From positions 1-19,914 of the forward strand of contig JAICRQ010000012.1 of NCBI GenBank assembly GCA_025966435.1: DNA of 19,914 nt, read 5' to 3'. Each line of letters begins with the position of its first letter. Position 1 is the stretch's first letter. Position numbers and translations under genes: made by a program. A model generated the notes under the pieces. The model did no database searches and was not told the origin of the DNA. It worked only from the letters and a program-made list of their open reading frames with translations. The stretch comes from Anaerolineales bacterium (GTDB lineage: Bacteria; Chloroflexota; Anaerolineae; Anaerolineales; Villigracilaceae). Positions 1 to 7,621 of this stretch are shown in pieces.

Positions 1-364
1 GCTGATGTTCTTCGCGTGGAATGTGGATAATCGCATAGTAAGAAGTAATTCCGTCGAACGAATTGTCCGGGAAATCTAAACTGGTCATGTCCTCACAAAG
101 GAATGTCGCATTCGGTACATTTTTCTTCGCGAGTTCGATCTGCGCTTCAGAGAAATCCACACCTGTGACCTGGCAACGTTTACTCAGCATCTGACTGATC
201 GGAATCCCCGCGCCGCATCCGGCATCCAGCACGTTTGCCCCGGCTGGCAGCCGTTCCATAAAATCCGCGAGCAAACGAACATCTGCTGAGTCGCGAGTGC
301 GCTCGGCAAGGTAACGATTTGCTATGGCGTTGTAGCCTTCTCGGACTGTTTTCTTATAGTCCAT
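1..364 (-). CDS. SAM-dependent methyltransferase, class I (3' end cut by window)
   Basis: The first 121 codons are visible; the rest lies beyond base 1. The protein starts MDYKKTVREGYNAIANRY and carries the class I methyltransferase motif I, VLDAGCGAGIP, around residues 44-54, which binds S-adenosylmethionine. It is followed by an acidic VTGVDFSEAQIE strand (motif II) and FLCEDMTSLDFPDNSFD (motif III and post-III). This is the Methyltransf_11/25 fold of small-molecule methyltransferases. The substrate cannot be told. The start at 364 is the first ATG of the frame. A TATAAT lies only 6 bases upstream and there is no Shine-Dalgarno sequence, so the message may be leaderless. Confidence 0.85.
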   Translation of the reverse strand, partial: MDYKKTVREGYNAIANRYLAERTRDSADVRLLADFMERLPAGANVLDAGCGAGIPISQMLSKRCQVTGVDFSEAQIELAKKNVPNATFLCEDMTSLDFPDNSFDGITSYYAIIHIPREEHQ

Positions 365-370
365 ATTAAG

Positions 371-376
371 ATTATA
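371..376 (-). promoter_or_regulatory. Possible -10 box of the methyltransferase gene
   Basis: On the minus strand the sequence reads TATAAT six bases before the ATG at 364. A weak -35 (TTCAAA) lies 18 bases further upstream. If used, transcription would begin at or next to the start codon and give a leaderless mRNA. The -35 match is poor. Confidence 0.4.
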
Positions 377-406
377 AAACATTCAACCCCACTCTTTGAA
401 CAGAAT

Positions 407-1234
407 TTATTTGGAAATCATCCCCTCAATTTTTTCAAAGGCTTGCATCGCGTCTCTGCCGCGCTGTGCCCGGGTTTCAGAATCGAACAGGGACCAGCCT
501 TCGTTATCCGCCAGCATCATAGCTTTCAGAAGCGGGAACAGGTTGTGATTGATATAGCGTTTGATTTCCTCATCCGTCAGGGTGGAGGGCGTGGGATAAA
601 AAGGATCAATATGCAGTGAGATATGCAGAAGGACCGTTTTAGTAATGAGCGCTGCCGGTGTGTCTTTCCCAAACAGATTGTCGATTCCGATGAGGATGCC
701 GGGAAGTTTTCGATTATCAGGCTTGGGTGTGCCTTCCCCATCTGGAAGGGTATAGGCCTGAGACGTATATTCGCCCCAGTAACTGATCCGTTCGTGAAAG
801 TGCGGTCTCGTCGGGAAGCCAAAGCGGGGCAGGGCCTTCGTGGTCTCGACCCCGGAGCGGAATGCGTGCATGGTATCTTTTTTCCCCCGGATGTGGAATT
901 TATCTACGTCATGAAACAGGACAATCCACTTTGCCAGTTGCTTTTGCTGGAGAGTCAAAGCTCGAAACTCGGGCAGCATCACTAATCCGAGGAATACGCA
1001 CATCACATGAACGAGCGTGATCCCATCGGAATATGATGCCATCTTTTTCCACCCTGGTACCTGCGATTCCATCTGTTCCATTCTCTCGGGCGTGAAGAAT
1101 GCCTTAACCTTCTTGTCCAGGTCGTCCCATAATGTAAGTTGCCCTGGTGCATAAGCTTCAACCAACTCTGCGATGAACTGATTTAGGTCAGGGAAGCAAT
1201 CCTCGAAGACTGGAACGCCGTCCGTATTGTTCAT
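407..1234 (-). CDS. HD-domain protein, probable metal-dependent phosphohydrolase
   Basis: This is a 275-residue soluble protein without a signal peptide. It shows the spaced metal-ligand pattern of the HD superfamily: H76 (TLVHVM), H108-D109 (VLFHDVDKF) and D243 (MLADNEGW). The extra histidines H145, H147, H204 and H208 lie in the same helical core. HD proteins hydrolyse phosphate esters or nucleotides; the substrate here is unknown. Its ATG overlaps the stop of the upstream MBL/rhodanese gene (ATGA at 1231-1234), so the two are probably translationally coupled. Assignment to HD rests on motif order only. Another HD-like protein lies on the other side of the sulfur gene. Confidence 0.7.
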   Translation of the reverse strand: MNNTDGVPVFEDCFPDLNQFIAELVEAYAPGQLTLWDDLDKKVKAFFTPERMEQMESQVPGWKKMASYSDGITLVHVMCVFLGLVMLPEFRALTLQQKQLAKWIVLFHDVDKFHIRGKKDTMHAFRSGVETTKALPRFGFPTRPHFHERISYWGEYTSQAYTLPDGEGTPKPDNRKLPGILIGIDNLFGKDTPAALITKTVLLHISLHIDPFYPTPSTLTDEEIKRYINHNLFPLLKAMMLADNEGWSLFDSETRAQRGRDAMQAFEKIEGMISK

Positions 1235-2628
1235 GATGATTCGGAATGTTCCTTTGCAATTTCAAACCCGTTCCTTTCCCATTGCTTGATGCCGCCTTCC
1301 ACCTGGAATACATTGCGGTAGCCGCGCCGGCGCAACACGGAACTGACCGACATCGAACGATTCCCGCTCGAGCACTGGATCGCCAGCGGTCTGTCGTGCG
1401 GAAAGGGCAATTCCTCCCATGCCACACGGCCGCCCTCAAAATGGAATGCTCCGGGGATATGCCCTGCGTCCCATTCGGATCTTTGGCGAACGTCGATCAG
1501 CATGACCTCATCCAGGCGCTCGCGCAGCTCCTTTACATCCATGTTCGGAATTGTCTCCACCGGATACTCACGCGCCCAGGCGTCTATGCCGCCCTCGAGT
1601 CTGCCCATCAGGTCATCGAACCCGATGCGGATGAGCTGGCGGGTTGCTGCGACGGTTTGCTCTGTGGATTCCGCCACGAGCACGATGCGGCTCCCGAAGG
1701 GAATCAGCCAGCCCGCCCAGGTGGTCAACGGCGCATCGACGCGGATTCCGTAGGAGCTCGGAATGTGCCCGGCGGCAAACGCGTCCCCGTGCCGCACATC
1801 CAAAACGACCACACTTTCGTCCATAAGCGCTTTTACTTCGCCAGGCGAGAGAGGCTTCAACACAGGCACGCCTCCCAATAACCTCGGACCTCGCTGATTG
1901 ATTCCACGTAGATATTTATAGTATGTAGGGTAAGAAGGCAAACCTTCCAGTGCGCGTTGTATAAACTCTTCTTCGGAGCGAGCCAGCGCGAGAGGGTTGC
2001 TGGTTCGTTCGCGTTCGATTGTGGTTGTGCGCTCTTTGGATGCAGGCGCAATACAAAATGAGCCGGCACCGTGTGTGGGGAACACGTCGACATAATCTGG
2101 GAGTTTCAACAGTTTCTCATGGATGGTGTGGTAGAGCTGGCTGGCCAGCGGATGCGTTAATTGCGGCGTGAGCAAATCTGTGCGCGCCGCGCCGCCCACG
2201 ATCAACGCCCCTCCACTAAATAACGCCGAGGGCGTTTTTGAGTCCGGTTCCACAAGGAGGAACGAGATGTGCTCCGGACTATGACCGGGCGTCTGCATCA
2301 CGCGAATCTGGAACGCGCCCATGTCGATCACGCTCTCCTCGGTCAGAGGTTTGTGGTCGAATCCCAGCTCTGCCTCGGCGCTTGCACCAATCACGGCGCC
2401 GGTTTGGTGTGCGATCTCGCGGTTACCGGAGACGAAGTCCGCGTGCAGATGGGTGTCCAGCACATGGGTCAGTTGAATTCCCCGCTCGGAGGCAGCGTGG
2501 ATGTACTGGTCCACGTCGCGCAGCGGGTCGATTAGAATTCCCTTTTTCGTATCGTGCGAACCAATCAAATATGCAGAATTCCCCAACCCCTTGTCGACAA
2601 ACGGCTCGATGAACCAATTCTGTTTCAT
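1231..2628 (-). CDS. Metallo-beta-lactamase fold / double rhodanese protein (persulfide dioxygenase-like)
   Basis: The protein has 465 residues and three domains. Residues 1-250 form an MBL fold with THLHADF (H60, H62, D64) and TPGHSPEH (H116). This is the ETHE1/CstB type that oxidises glutathione or other low-molecular-weight persulfides. Residues about 262-355 form a rhodanese domain with no cysteine in the active loop (VLVAEST), so it is probably inactive. Residues about 363-458 form a second rhodanese domain with an intact loop, QCSSGNRS (C419), able to carry a sulfane sulfur. The expected role is sulfide or persulfide detoxification in the cytoplasm. One oddity is that the Asp ligand usually found in the FTGD motif is glycine here (SGG, G140). 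It is the first gene of a two-gene minus-strand operon. Confidence 0.85.
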   Translation of the reverse strand: MKQNWFIEPFVDKGLGNSAYLIGSHDTKKGILIDPLRDVDQYIHAASERGIQLTHVLDTHLHADFVSGNREIAHQTGAVIGASAEAELGFDHKPLTEESVIDMGAFQIRVMQTPGHSPEHISFLLVEPDSKTPSALFSGGALIVGGAARTDLLTPQLTHPLASQLYHTIHEKLLKLPDYVDVFPTHGAGSFCIAPASKERTTTIERERTSNPLALARSEEEFIQRALEGLPSYPTYYKYLRGINQRGPRLLGGVPVLKPLSPGEVKALMDESVVVLDVRHGDAFAAGHIPSSYGIRVDAPLTTWAGWLIPFGSRIVLVAESTEQTVAATRQLIRIGFDDLMGRLEGGIDAWAREYPVETIPNMDVKELRERLDEVMLIDVRQRSEWDAGHIPGAFHFEGGRVAWEELPFPHDRPLAIQCSSGNRSMSVSSVLRRRGYRNVFQVEGGIKQWERNGFEIAKEHSESS

Positions 2629-2669
2629 AAGGAAATTATAATCCTCCGAGTTTGAGAAAAGGGAAATGT

Positions 2670-3227
2670 ATGAAAGATATTCTTGAAAAAATTATGTCTG
2701 ATGCGCGCTATCTGAAAAATATTGAATATGGCGAGCCGCGCGCGGGTCACCCGGAAGGCAAAGTGAAACACCATATCGCCGAATTGGAAGAAAATCTGGA
2801 GAAACTTGTGTCGCGCCGTGCAGGCGAAATTTCGGAAGATCAGTATTGGAAGTTGAAGTTCCTGATCCATGTCCATGATACCTTCAAGGCAGATGCAACG
2901 CCGAATGTGCCGATTCTGAACCCGGACAGCCATGCCTCCCTGGCGAAGAAGTTCGCAGCGGAATTCGTGGACGATGAGGATTTGCTCAATATGCTCCAGT
3001 TTCATGACGTGAATTATGCGCTCTGGCAGCAATTTCACCGTACCGGTTCGTACGACGTTCGGCGGTTGGAAAACCTTCTTGAAACCATCCAGGATTGGGA
3101 TCTGTTTCTAATATTTCTCATCCTCGACGGAAGCACAAAAGGCAAGGAACGCTTGAAGCTAGTCTGGTTTATGAAGGAAGCGGCGGAATATAAAGAGTCC
3201 AGAGTGGATGAGACGTGGCTGTTGTAA
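2670..3227 (+). CDS. HD superfamily-like hydrolase (hypothetical)
   Basis: A 185-residue soluble protein. Histidine and aspartate spacing resembles an HD domain: H27 (AGHPEG), H67/H69-D70 (LIHVHDTFK), H88 (PDSHASLA), H112-D113 (QFHDVNY) and D153 (LILDGST). The role is probably metal-dependent phosphohydrolysis with unknown substrate. I chose the ATG at 2670 because a purine-rich AGAAAAGGG lies 7-15 bases upstream; an in-frame TTG at 2652 is less likely. It diverges from the sulfur gene with only 41 bases between starts, so the two probably share a control region. It could instead be a fold with unrelated histidine clusters. Confidence 0.65.
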   Translation: MKDILEKIMSDARYLKNIEYGEPRAGHPEGKVKHHIAELEENLEKLVSRRAGEISEDQYWKLKFLIHVHDTFKADATPNVPILNPDSHASLAKKFAAEFVDDEDLLNMLQFHDVNYALWQQFHRTGSYDVRRLENLLETIQDWDLFLIFLILDGSTKGKERLKLVWFMKEAAEYKESRVDETWLL

Positions 3228-3272
3228 TCAGGCAACGAGCGTGCTTTGCTCGATATTCGGCATGTTTCCCTC

Positions 3273-3812
3273 TCACAGCGTAGAGGCAACCGGAAGGTAT
3301 TTCTCACGCAGGCTCGCCATGTGATGGTCTATATGACCGACCATCATATAGACCAATGCCCTCGCACTGACGGTGTATCCGCTCGCCGTACCGCGGCTTT
3401 CAATGGCTTCATCCGTCATATGACCGATGGCGAGAATGTTCGCCCCACGAAGAAACTCAAATTCCCTCAGGAGGTCGGCTAAGGAATAACGGTCGAATCC
3501 CGCCGCGCGGACGTAGTCCTCCTGTTCGAAGCCGGGCAGGGGCGTGAGGTCCTTGCGCGAGATTCGTAACAGCCGGTAGGAAAAGACGCGCTCCACATCA
3601 TTAAGGTGACCGATCACTTCTTTGACGGACCATTCCTGCGGACCGGGTTTGAAGCATGCCTGCGGGTCGGAGAGGGAATCGAGCGCTGCATGAAGCTCGG
3701 CAATTTGAGCTGAAAGCGCCGCGTACACATCATTGCGTTGGGCGGCCCGTTGGACGTAATCTCCATAGAAGGGTGCGTATTCCTCAGGAGAAGGGATGGT
3801 TAGGCTGGGCAT
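3273..3812 (-). CDS. DinB-like protein (DinB_2 family)
   Basis: A 179-residue four-helix-bundle protein. The core WSVKEVIGHLNDVERVFSYR, followed near the C-terminus by GHIDHHMASL, gives the three metal-binding histidines of the DinB/YfiT family. Family members include thiol (bacillithiol, mycothiol) transferases and metal-dependent hydrolases. The true reaction here is unknown. The start at 3812 follows AAAAAGGA with good spacing; the frame is open a further 28 codons upstream but without a ribosome site. It converges on the HD-like gene with 45 bases between stops. The codons of the GHIDHH region lie inside a 12-bp inverted repeat. Confidence 0.8.
   Translation of the reverse strand: MPSLTIPSPEEYAPFYGDYVQRAAQRNDVYAALSAQIAELHAALDSLSDPQACFKPGPQEWSVKEVIGHLNDVERVFSYRLLRISRKDLTPLPGFEQEDYVRAAGFDRYSLADLLREFEFLRGANILAIGHMTDEAIESRGTASGYTVSARALVYMMVGHIDHHMASLREKYLPVASTL
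3325..3355. repeat. Perfect 12-bp inverted repeat inside the DinB-like gene
   Basis: TGGTCTATATGA at 3325-3336 and TCATATAGACCA at 3344-3355 are exact reverse complements separated by 7 bases. They lie in the codons for VYMMVGHIDHH of the DinB-like protein. It could form an mRNA hairpin or be a protein-binding palindrome, or simply be a coincidence of codon choice. Confidence 0.75.
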
Positions 3813-3902
3813 TGAAAAATTCCTTTTTAGGGTCTCGGTCGTTTTGCTAACATAAAGTCTGATGTATCCACAATGTCCGTCTATTTTATCCTTCAATCCT
3901 TG

Positions 3903-3908
3903 TATAAT
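3903..3908 (+). promoter_or_regulatory. Possible -10 box upstream of the YdeI-like gene
   Basis: A consensus TATAAT lies 27 bases before the ATG at 3936. No convincing -35 element is found 16-18 bases upstream, so the promoter is tentative. Confidence 0.4.
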
Positions 3909-3935
3909 CTGTAAAAGATTGGATAATTAACGCTC

Positions 3936-4508
3936 ATGCCCCCTGCCGATTACCCCACCCTGCCAGTTGAAAGCAAAAAGAAATGGACAGACTGGCTTTC
4001 TAAGCAGCACGACAAATCCACGGGCGTGTGGTTGAAGCTCGCCAAAAAGGACTCTGGCGTTCCCTCGGTCACCTATGAAGAAGCCCTCGATGTTGCGTTG
4101 TGTTACGGCTGGATCGATGGACAGAAAAAAGGCTTCGACGACAAATACTGGCTTCAGAAATTCACACCGCGCGGCAAGAAGAGCATCTGGTCGAAGATCA
4201 ACACCGAAAAAGCGGAGAGACTCATCGCCAGCGGCGAGATGAAACCTGCCGGGCTCAAGGCAATCGAAGCCGCCAAACAGGACGGTCGCTGGGAGGCGGC
4301 GTATGCTTCGCAGAAGACTATTACGGTCCCGGCGGATTTTCAGGCGGCATTGGATCAGAACAAAAAAGCCAAAGCATTTTTTGACACATTGAAGAGTGCG
4401 GAACGATATTCATTCCTGTTCCGAATTTACAACGCTAAAAAGCCCGAAACGCGTGCCCGGCACATTCAAAAATTTGTCGAAATGCTGGAAAAGGGTGAGA
4501 AGCTCTAA
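3936..4508 (+). CDS. YdeI/OmdA family protein
   Basis: A 190-residue protein that matches the YdeI/OmpD-associated (OmdA, bacteriocin-protection-like) family. It has the early W-x-x-WL segment, GVWLKLAKKDSG, then YEEALDVALCYGWIDGQKK and the FTPRGKKSIWSKIN block. The C-terminal helical part (SAERYSFLFRIYNAKKPETR, about 155-175) is also typical. Members are cytoplasmic and have been linked to resistance to antimicrobial peptides, but no biochemical activity is firmly known. The start at 3936 is the first ATG of the frame. The next gene begins 37 bases after its stop on the same strand, so the two may be co-transcribed. Confidence 0.85.
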   Translation: MPPADYPTLPVESKKKWTDWLSKQHDKSTGVWLKLAKKDSGVPSVTYEEALDVALCYGWIDGQKKGFDDKYWLQKFTPRGKKSIWSKINTEKAERLIASGEMKPAGLKAIEAAKQDGRWEAAYASQKTITVPADFQAALDQNKKAKAFFDTLKSAERYSFLFRIYNAKKPETRARHIQKFVEMLEKGEKL

Positions 4509-4545
4509 ATTACGTGGAAGCAGTTCTATATTGAGCCCAAATCTC

Positions 4546-5367
4546 ATGGATAACTTGATCAAAGAAGTCATCCTCGGCAAGGACCATCAAGCACAAAGCG
4601 AAGTCTATGGCGGCTCTTTTGAGTCTCAATATATCGCCTGGGGAACCAGTGTCGGTGCGACGACGAAGCCTAATGAAGATGCGTTGGGGGTGTCTGTTTT
4701 AGGTGCGGAAGTTGTCCTGGCAGTTGCAGACGGTCACTGGGGAAGAGATGCCAGTGAGATCGCCGTCTCAAAAGCGGTGGAATTGCTCAACCCCAATGCA
4801 CGTCCTTCGAAGGATAGCGAAACTCGGGCACGATTGTTCGCTTTGTTCGATCAGGTGAACACTGAACTCTACGAGTTAGCCACATCTTCTCCTGGCGCCT
4901 CGGCGTCGGAAACCACCTTAATTGTGTGTCATGTCAAAGAAACCTCTGAGGGGAAATATCTGTACTGGTCCAGCTTTGGCGATTCGTATTTGTTCCTTTT
5001 ACGAAATGGTGAATTGAAACAGTTAAACTCACTCCACCAGTTCTGGCTGGGATACCTCTCCAAGTTGTCCGAGAGTGCCAGCTCCAGGTCGATTCTGATG
5101 AGGTTTTTGTCTGAAGAAGGTCGTTACGTCGGTGTTGCAAGCGGACTCGAAACAGGCATCGAAAAATTGGAACAGGATGACCTCATCTTTTTGTGCACCG
5201 ATGGCTTGATTGGTTCTGATTATGAGCCTGAGCAAGCTATCCTTGATGAGCTGCGAGCGATATTGATTTCCGATTTGCCGGTGAAATCAAAGGTAGAGAA
5301 AATGATTGTTTTTGCACTGAGCAGAGGCGAACAGGATAATATTTCCTGCGTCCTGGCGCGGATCTGA
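4546..5367 (+). CDS. PP2C-type serine/threonine protein phosphatase
   Basis: A 273-residue cytoplasmic phosphatase. All metal-binding positions of the PP2C/PPM family are visible: NED (E44, D45), ADGHWG (D62, G63), FGDSYLF (D146), LCTDGL (D219) and EQDNISC (D264). It should remove phosphate from Ser/Thr of proteins using two Mn or Mg ions. I prefer the ATG at 4546; an in-frame TTG at 4531 is possible, and codons further upstream overlap the previous gene. No kinase partner is in the window. It ends 54 bases before the first BMC gene on the same strand, but a separate promoter lies in that gap, so a functional link is uncertain. Confidence 0.9.
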   Translation: MDNLIKEVILGKDHQAQSEVYGGSFESQYIAWGTSVGATTKPNEDALGVSVLGAEVVLAVADGHWGRDASEIAVSKAVELLNPNARPSKDSETRARLFALFDQVNTELYELATSSPGASASETTLIVCHVKETSEGKYLYWSSFGDSYLFLLRNGELKQLNSLHQFWLGYLSKLSESASSRSILMRFLSEEGRYVGVASGLETGIEKLEQDDLIFLCTDGLIGSDYEPEQAILDELRAILISDLPVKSKVEKMIVFALSRGEQDNISCVLARI

Positions 5368-5380
5368 ACCTGCTCGCCAC

Positions 5381-5409
5381 TTGACGCAATCTCCCGTCAC
5401 GAAGATAAT
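5381..5409 (+). promoter_or_regulatory. Sigma70-type promoter of the BMC operon
   Basis: TTGACG (5381-5386) and GATAAT (5404-5409) are separated by exactly 17 bases. Each box is one base from consensus. The predicted transcription start is near 5416, only about 6 bases before the ATG at 5422, so the first gene would be almost leaderless. No Shine-Dalgarno sequence precedes that ATG, which agrees with this. Confidence 0.65.
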
Positions 5410-5421
5410 CAAACCACAGAT

Positions 5422-6006
5422 ATGTCCAAGCCTGTCAATGACGCGGAACTTCACGAGATTGTACAGCGCGTGGTCCATCAGGTGATGGGAACTTCTACGC
5501 GTGAGCCTGCTGTGCCAGCGGCTCCCTCTCCTGCGCGGACGGACGTTTCAGGGCGGAAAGTCGTTGCGATCGGTGCTGATCACGGGGGATTTGAGCTAAA
5601 GGAATCGCTCAAGAGCGAATTAAGCACATTGGGTTTTGAAATCAATGATATAGGGACGAACAGCAAAGATGCGGTGGATTATCCCGATTTTGCCCATGCG
5701 GTCGCGCAAGCCGTCGGCTCTGGCAAAGCCTGGCGGGGAATCATGATCGATGGGGCAGGGATTGGCAGTTGCATCGTCGCGAACAAGGTCCCTGGGGTAC
5801 GGGCAGGGATGGCGTATGATTACTCGTCCGCGGTCAACAGCCGCGAGCACAATGACACGAATGTGCTGACTTTAGGCGCAGGCTTGATCGGCGTGAACCT
5901 GGCAAAGCAGATCGTGAAGACCTGGCTGACCACCGAATTTGCTGGCGGGCGTCACACATCGCGCGTGGATAAGATAAAATCGGTAGAGAAGAAGTATTTG
6001 AAATAA
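5422..6006 (+). CDS. rpiB: BMC-associated ribose-5-phosphate isomerase B-like protein with encapsulation peptide
   Basis: 194 residues, of which about 150 form the RpiB/LacAB fold. Residues 5-22 ([17 protein letters not shown]) form an amphipathic helix. A Pro/Ala-rich linker (24-40) then leads to the enzyme, the usual layout of a BMC encapsulation peptide. Family residues kept are D53-H54 (GADHGG), [10 protein letters not shown] (120-129), R141-E-H143-NDTNV and GGRHTSRV (H178, R181). The family interconverts ribulose 5-phosphate and ribose 5-phosphate or handles related sugar phosphates. The catalytic Cys of the E. coli-type enzyme (CGTG) is Asp here (D110, IDGAG). The Glu used by mycobacterial-type enzymes is Ser116. 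Activity may differ from true RpiB. It is the first gene of the BMC operon and overlaps deoC by one base (TAATG). Confidence 0.9.
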   Translation: MSKPVNDAELHEIVQRVVHQVMGTSTREPAVPAAPSPARTDVSGRKVVAIGADHGGFELKESLKSELSTLGFEINDIGTNSKDAVDYPDFAHAVAQAVGSGKAWRGIMIDGAGIGSCIVANKVPGVRAGMAYDYSSAVNSREHNDTNVLTLGAGLIGVNLAKQIVKTWLTTEFAGGRHTSRVDKIKSVEKKYLK

Positions 6007-6938
6007 TGAAACCTGACGCAAAACTGATCGAACAGCTTGTCGAAATTATCACCCGCGAAGTATTGGTGGCAATGGCGGAGGAGGAACAACGCGTCGACCA
6101 CCCGGATGCCTACCAGTGCAAGTTCGATTGCGCAGACCATCTTTGTGTTCGCGTGTGTTATGACAAGATGGGGAATGTAATCAACGCCGGAGCTGAGAGA
6201 TTGACGTCCACGCTGGGGGTGATTCCACAAGATATGAACCTGGCAAAATATATCGACCATACCCTGCTCAAGCCCGATGCCACACAGCAGGAAATCGCAC
6301 AGTTGTGTTTCGAAGCACGTAAGTATGGATTTGCCTCCGTCTGTGTCAACCCGACGTGGGTGAGTCTGTGCTCGCAGTTGCTGAAGGGCTCGCCGGTTAA
6401 AGTTTGCACGGTGATCGGCTTTCCCCTGGGAGCGACTTCCTCCGAGACGAAAGCATTTGAAACGGAGACCGCAATCCAGCAGGGCGCGACCGAAATCGAC
6501 ATGGTCATTAACATCGGCGCGTTGAAAGCGCGCGATCTCGAGACGGTCGCAAGAGATATTCGCGGGGTGGTCAACGCGGCGCATGCGCATGGAATTATTG
6601 TCAAAGTGATTATCGAAACGTCTTTGTTGACGGATGAAGAAAAGACCATCGCTTCGCTGATCTCGAAAGAAGCGGGCGCAGATTTTGTCAAGACGTCCAC
6701 CGGGTTTGCCGGTGGTGGTGCAACAGTCCATGATGTGGAGCTAATGCGCAAGGCAGTTGGTCCGCAGATGGGAGTCAAAGCTTCGGGTGGAGTTAAGACG
6801 TTTGAGGATGCCGCCAGCATGATCAAAGCAGGGGCAACCCGCATCGGTGCCAGCGCAGGGGTGAAGATCATCCAGGGTCCAGGTGGAGCTTCGTCAACGG
6901 GGAATGGAAGCAATTCCTCATCTTCAAAAGGCTATTAG
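6006..6938 (+). CDS. deoC: BMC-associated deoxyribose-phosphate aldolase with encapsulation peptide and Cys-rich extension
   Basis: 310 residues, longer than the usual 220-260. The class I aldolase core begins near residue 77. The Schiff-base lysine is K229 (DFVKTSTGF), with the helper residues D165 (EIDMVIN) and K258 (GVKASGG). It splits 2-deoxyribose 5-phosphate into glyceraldehyde 3-phosphate and acetaldehyde, or runs in reverse. Residues 4-23 ([20 protein letters not shown]) form an amphipathic helix of the encapsulation type. Residues 36-66 hold four cysteines (C38, C42, C47, C51; C-x3-C-x4-C-x3-C) before a small predicted beta hairpin. The C-terminus has a Gly/Ser tail (about 291-310) beyond the normal end of the fold. 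Acetaldehyde is a classic BMC intermediate, which fits the shell genes that follow 9 bases later. Confidence 0.95.
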   Translation: MKPDAKLIEQLVEIITREVLVAMAEEEQRVDHPDAYQCKFDCADHLCVRVCYDKMGNVINAGAERLTSTLGVIPQDMNLAKYIDHTLLKPDATQQEIAQLCFEARKYGFASVCVNPTWVSLCSQLLKGSPVKVCTVIGFPLGATSSETKAFETETAIQQGATEIDMVINIGALKARDLETVARDIRGVVNAAHAHGIIVKVIIETSLLTDEEKTIASLISKEAGADFVKTSTGFAGGGATVHDVELMRKAVGPQMGVKASGGVKTFEDAASMIKAGATRIGASAGVKIIQGPGGASSTGNGSNSSSSKGY

Positions 6939-6947
6939 GAGCGCAGT

Positions 6948-7238
6948 ATGTTGATAGCAAGAGTGATCGGTACGACCGTATCTACGATCAAAGACGAAAA
7001 ATTGGCGGGGCGCAAGCTGCTCATCCTGCGGCAAACCGATGAGACCGGAGAACCTTCCGGAAGACCGTACGTCGCCGTGGATACTGTGGATGCGGGCATC
7101 GGCGACCTCGTGCTGACCGCCGCAGGTTCTTCGGCGCGCCAGACGGACATCACGAAAGATACGCCGGTGGACGCGGTCATCATGTCGATCATCGATTCGC
7201 TTGAAGTGGACGGTAAGGTCGTGTTTAGAAAGTCTTGA
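6948..7238 (+). CDS. BMC-P pentameric shell vertex protein (EutN/CcmL family), paralogue 1
   Basis: A 96-residue EutN/CcmL-type protein (Pfam EutN_CcmL). Typical features are the N-terminal MLIARVIGTTVSTIKDEKL, the K-LLILRQ strand, the VAVDTVDAGIGDLVL core and the hydrophobic VDAVIMSIIDSLEV near the end. Such proteins form pentamers that cap the vertices of the icosahedral shell. The ribosome site AGGAG lies 6 bases before the ATG. It is the first of three BMC-P paralogues in the operon and sits directly before the only BMC-H gene. Confidence 0.95.
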   Translation: MLIARVIGTTVSTIKDEKLAGRKLLILRQTDETGEPSGRPYVAVDTVDAGIGDLVLTAAGSSARQTDITKDTPVDAVIMSIIDSLEVDGKVVFRKS

Positions 7239-7263
7239 TGCTGAGTAAAGAAAGGAAACAGAC

Positions 7264-7611
7264 ATGGCTGTAAACCCTGCAATGATTGCCCTGGGAATGG
7301 TGGAAACAAGAGGATTGATCGGCGCCATCGAAGCCGCCGATGCGATGGTTAAGGCGGCGAATGTAGAGTTAATTGGCTCGGAGTATGTGGGTGGCGGGTT
7401 TGTGACCGTGATGGTGCGCGGCGACGTCGGCGCGGTAAAAGCCGCAACGGATGCCGGCGCCGCGGCTGCGCGACGGGTAGGGGAGCTCGCTTCGGTTCAC
7501 GTCATCCCGCGCCCGCACACGGATGTGGAGATGATTCTGCCTCAGTCCAGCAAAGGCAACATTGGCGGTCGCTCCGAAGGCTCGTCGCGAAAATCAAAGT
7601 CTTCTGAGTAA
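7264..7611 (+). CDS. BMC-H hexameric shell protein
   Basis: A 115-residue single-domain BMC (PF00936) protein. [20 protein letters not shown] is the classic start of the domain. The pore loop [16 protein letters not shown] places Gly43-45 around the central pore. [13 protein letters not shown] and VHVIPRPH complete the fold at about residue 85. Residues 93-115 are an extra Ser/Gly/Lys-rich tail. Hexamers tile the shell facets and pass small metabolites. The ribosome site AAAGGA precedes the ATG. It is the only BMC-H in the window and no BMC-T is present, so further shell genes may lie elsewhere. Confidence 0.97.
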   Translation: MAVNPAMIALGMVETRGLIGAIEAADAMVKAANVELIGSEYVGGGFVTVMVRGDVGAVKAATDAGAAAARRVGELASVHVIPRPHTDVEMILPQSSKGNIGGRSEGSSRKSKSSE

Positions 7612-7621
7612 TTGATTCCTC

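Noticed and set aside
1246..1881. A 211-codon plus-strand frame opposite the MBL/rhodanese gene
   Set aside because: It is a shadow of a well-supported gene and has no recognisable motif.
3236..3252. Possible terminator CGAGC/GCTCG between the HD-like and DinB-like genes
   Set aside because: The stem is only 5 bp and no T-run follows on either strand.
5952..6913. Long open frames of about 250 codons on the minus strand opposite deoC
   Set aside because: They mirror the codon pattern of deoC, contain low-complexity or arginine/cysteine-rich runs, and have no family motif; deoC has all catalytic residues.
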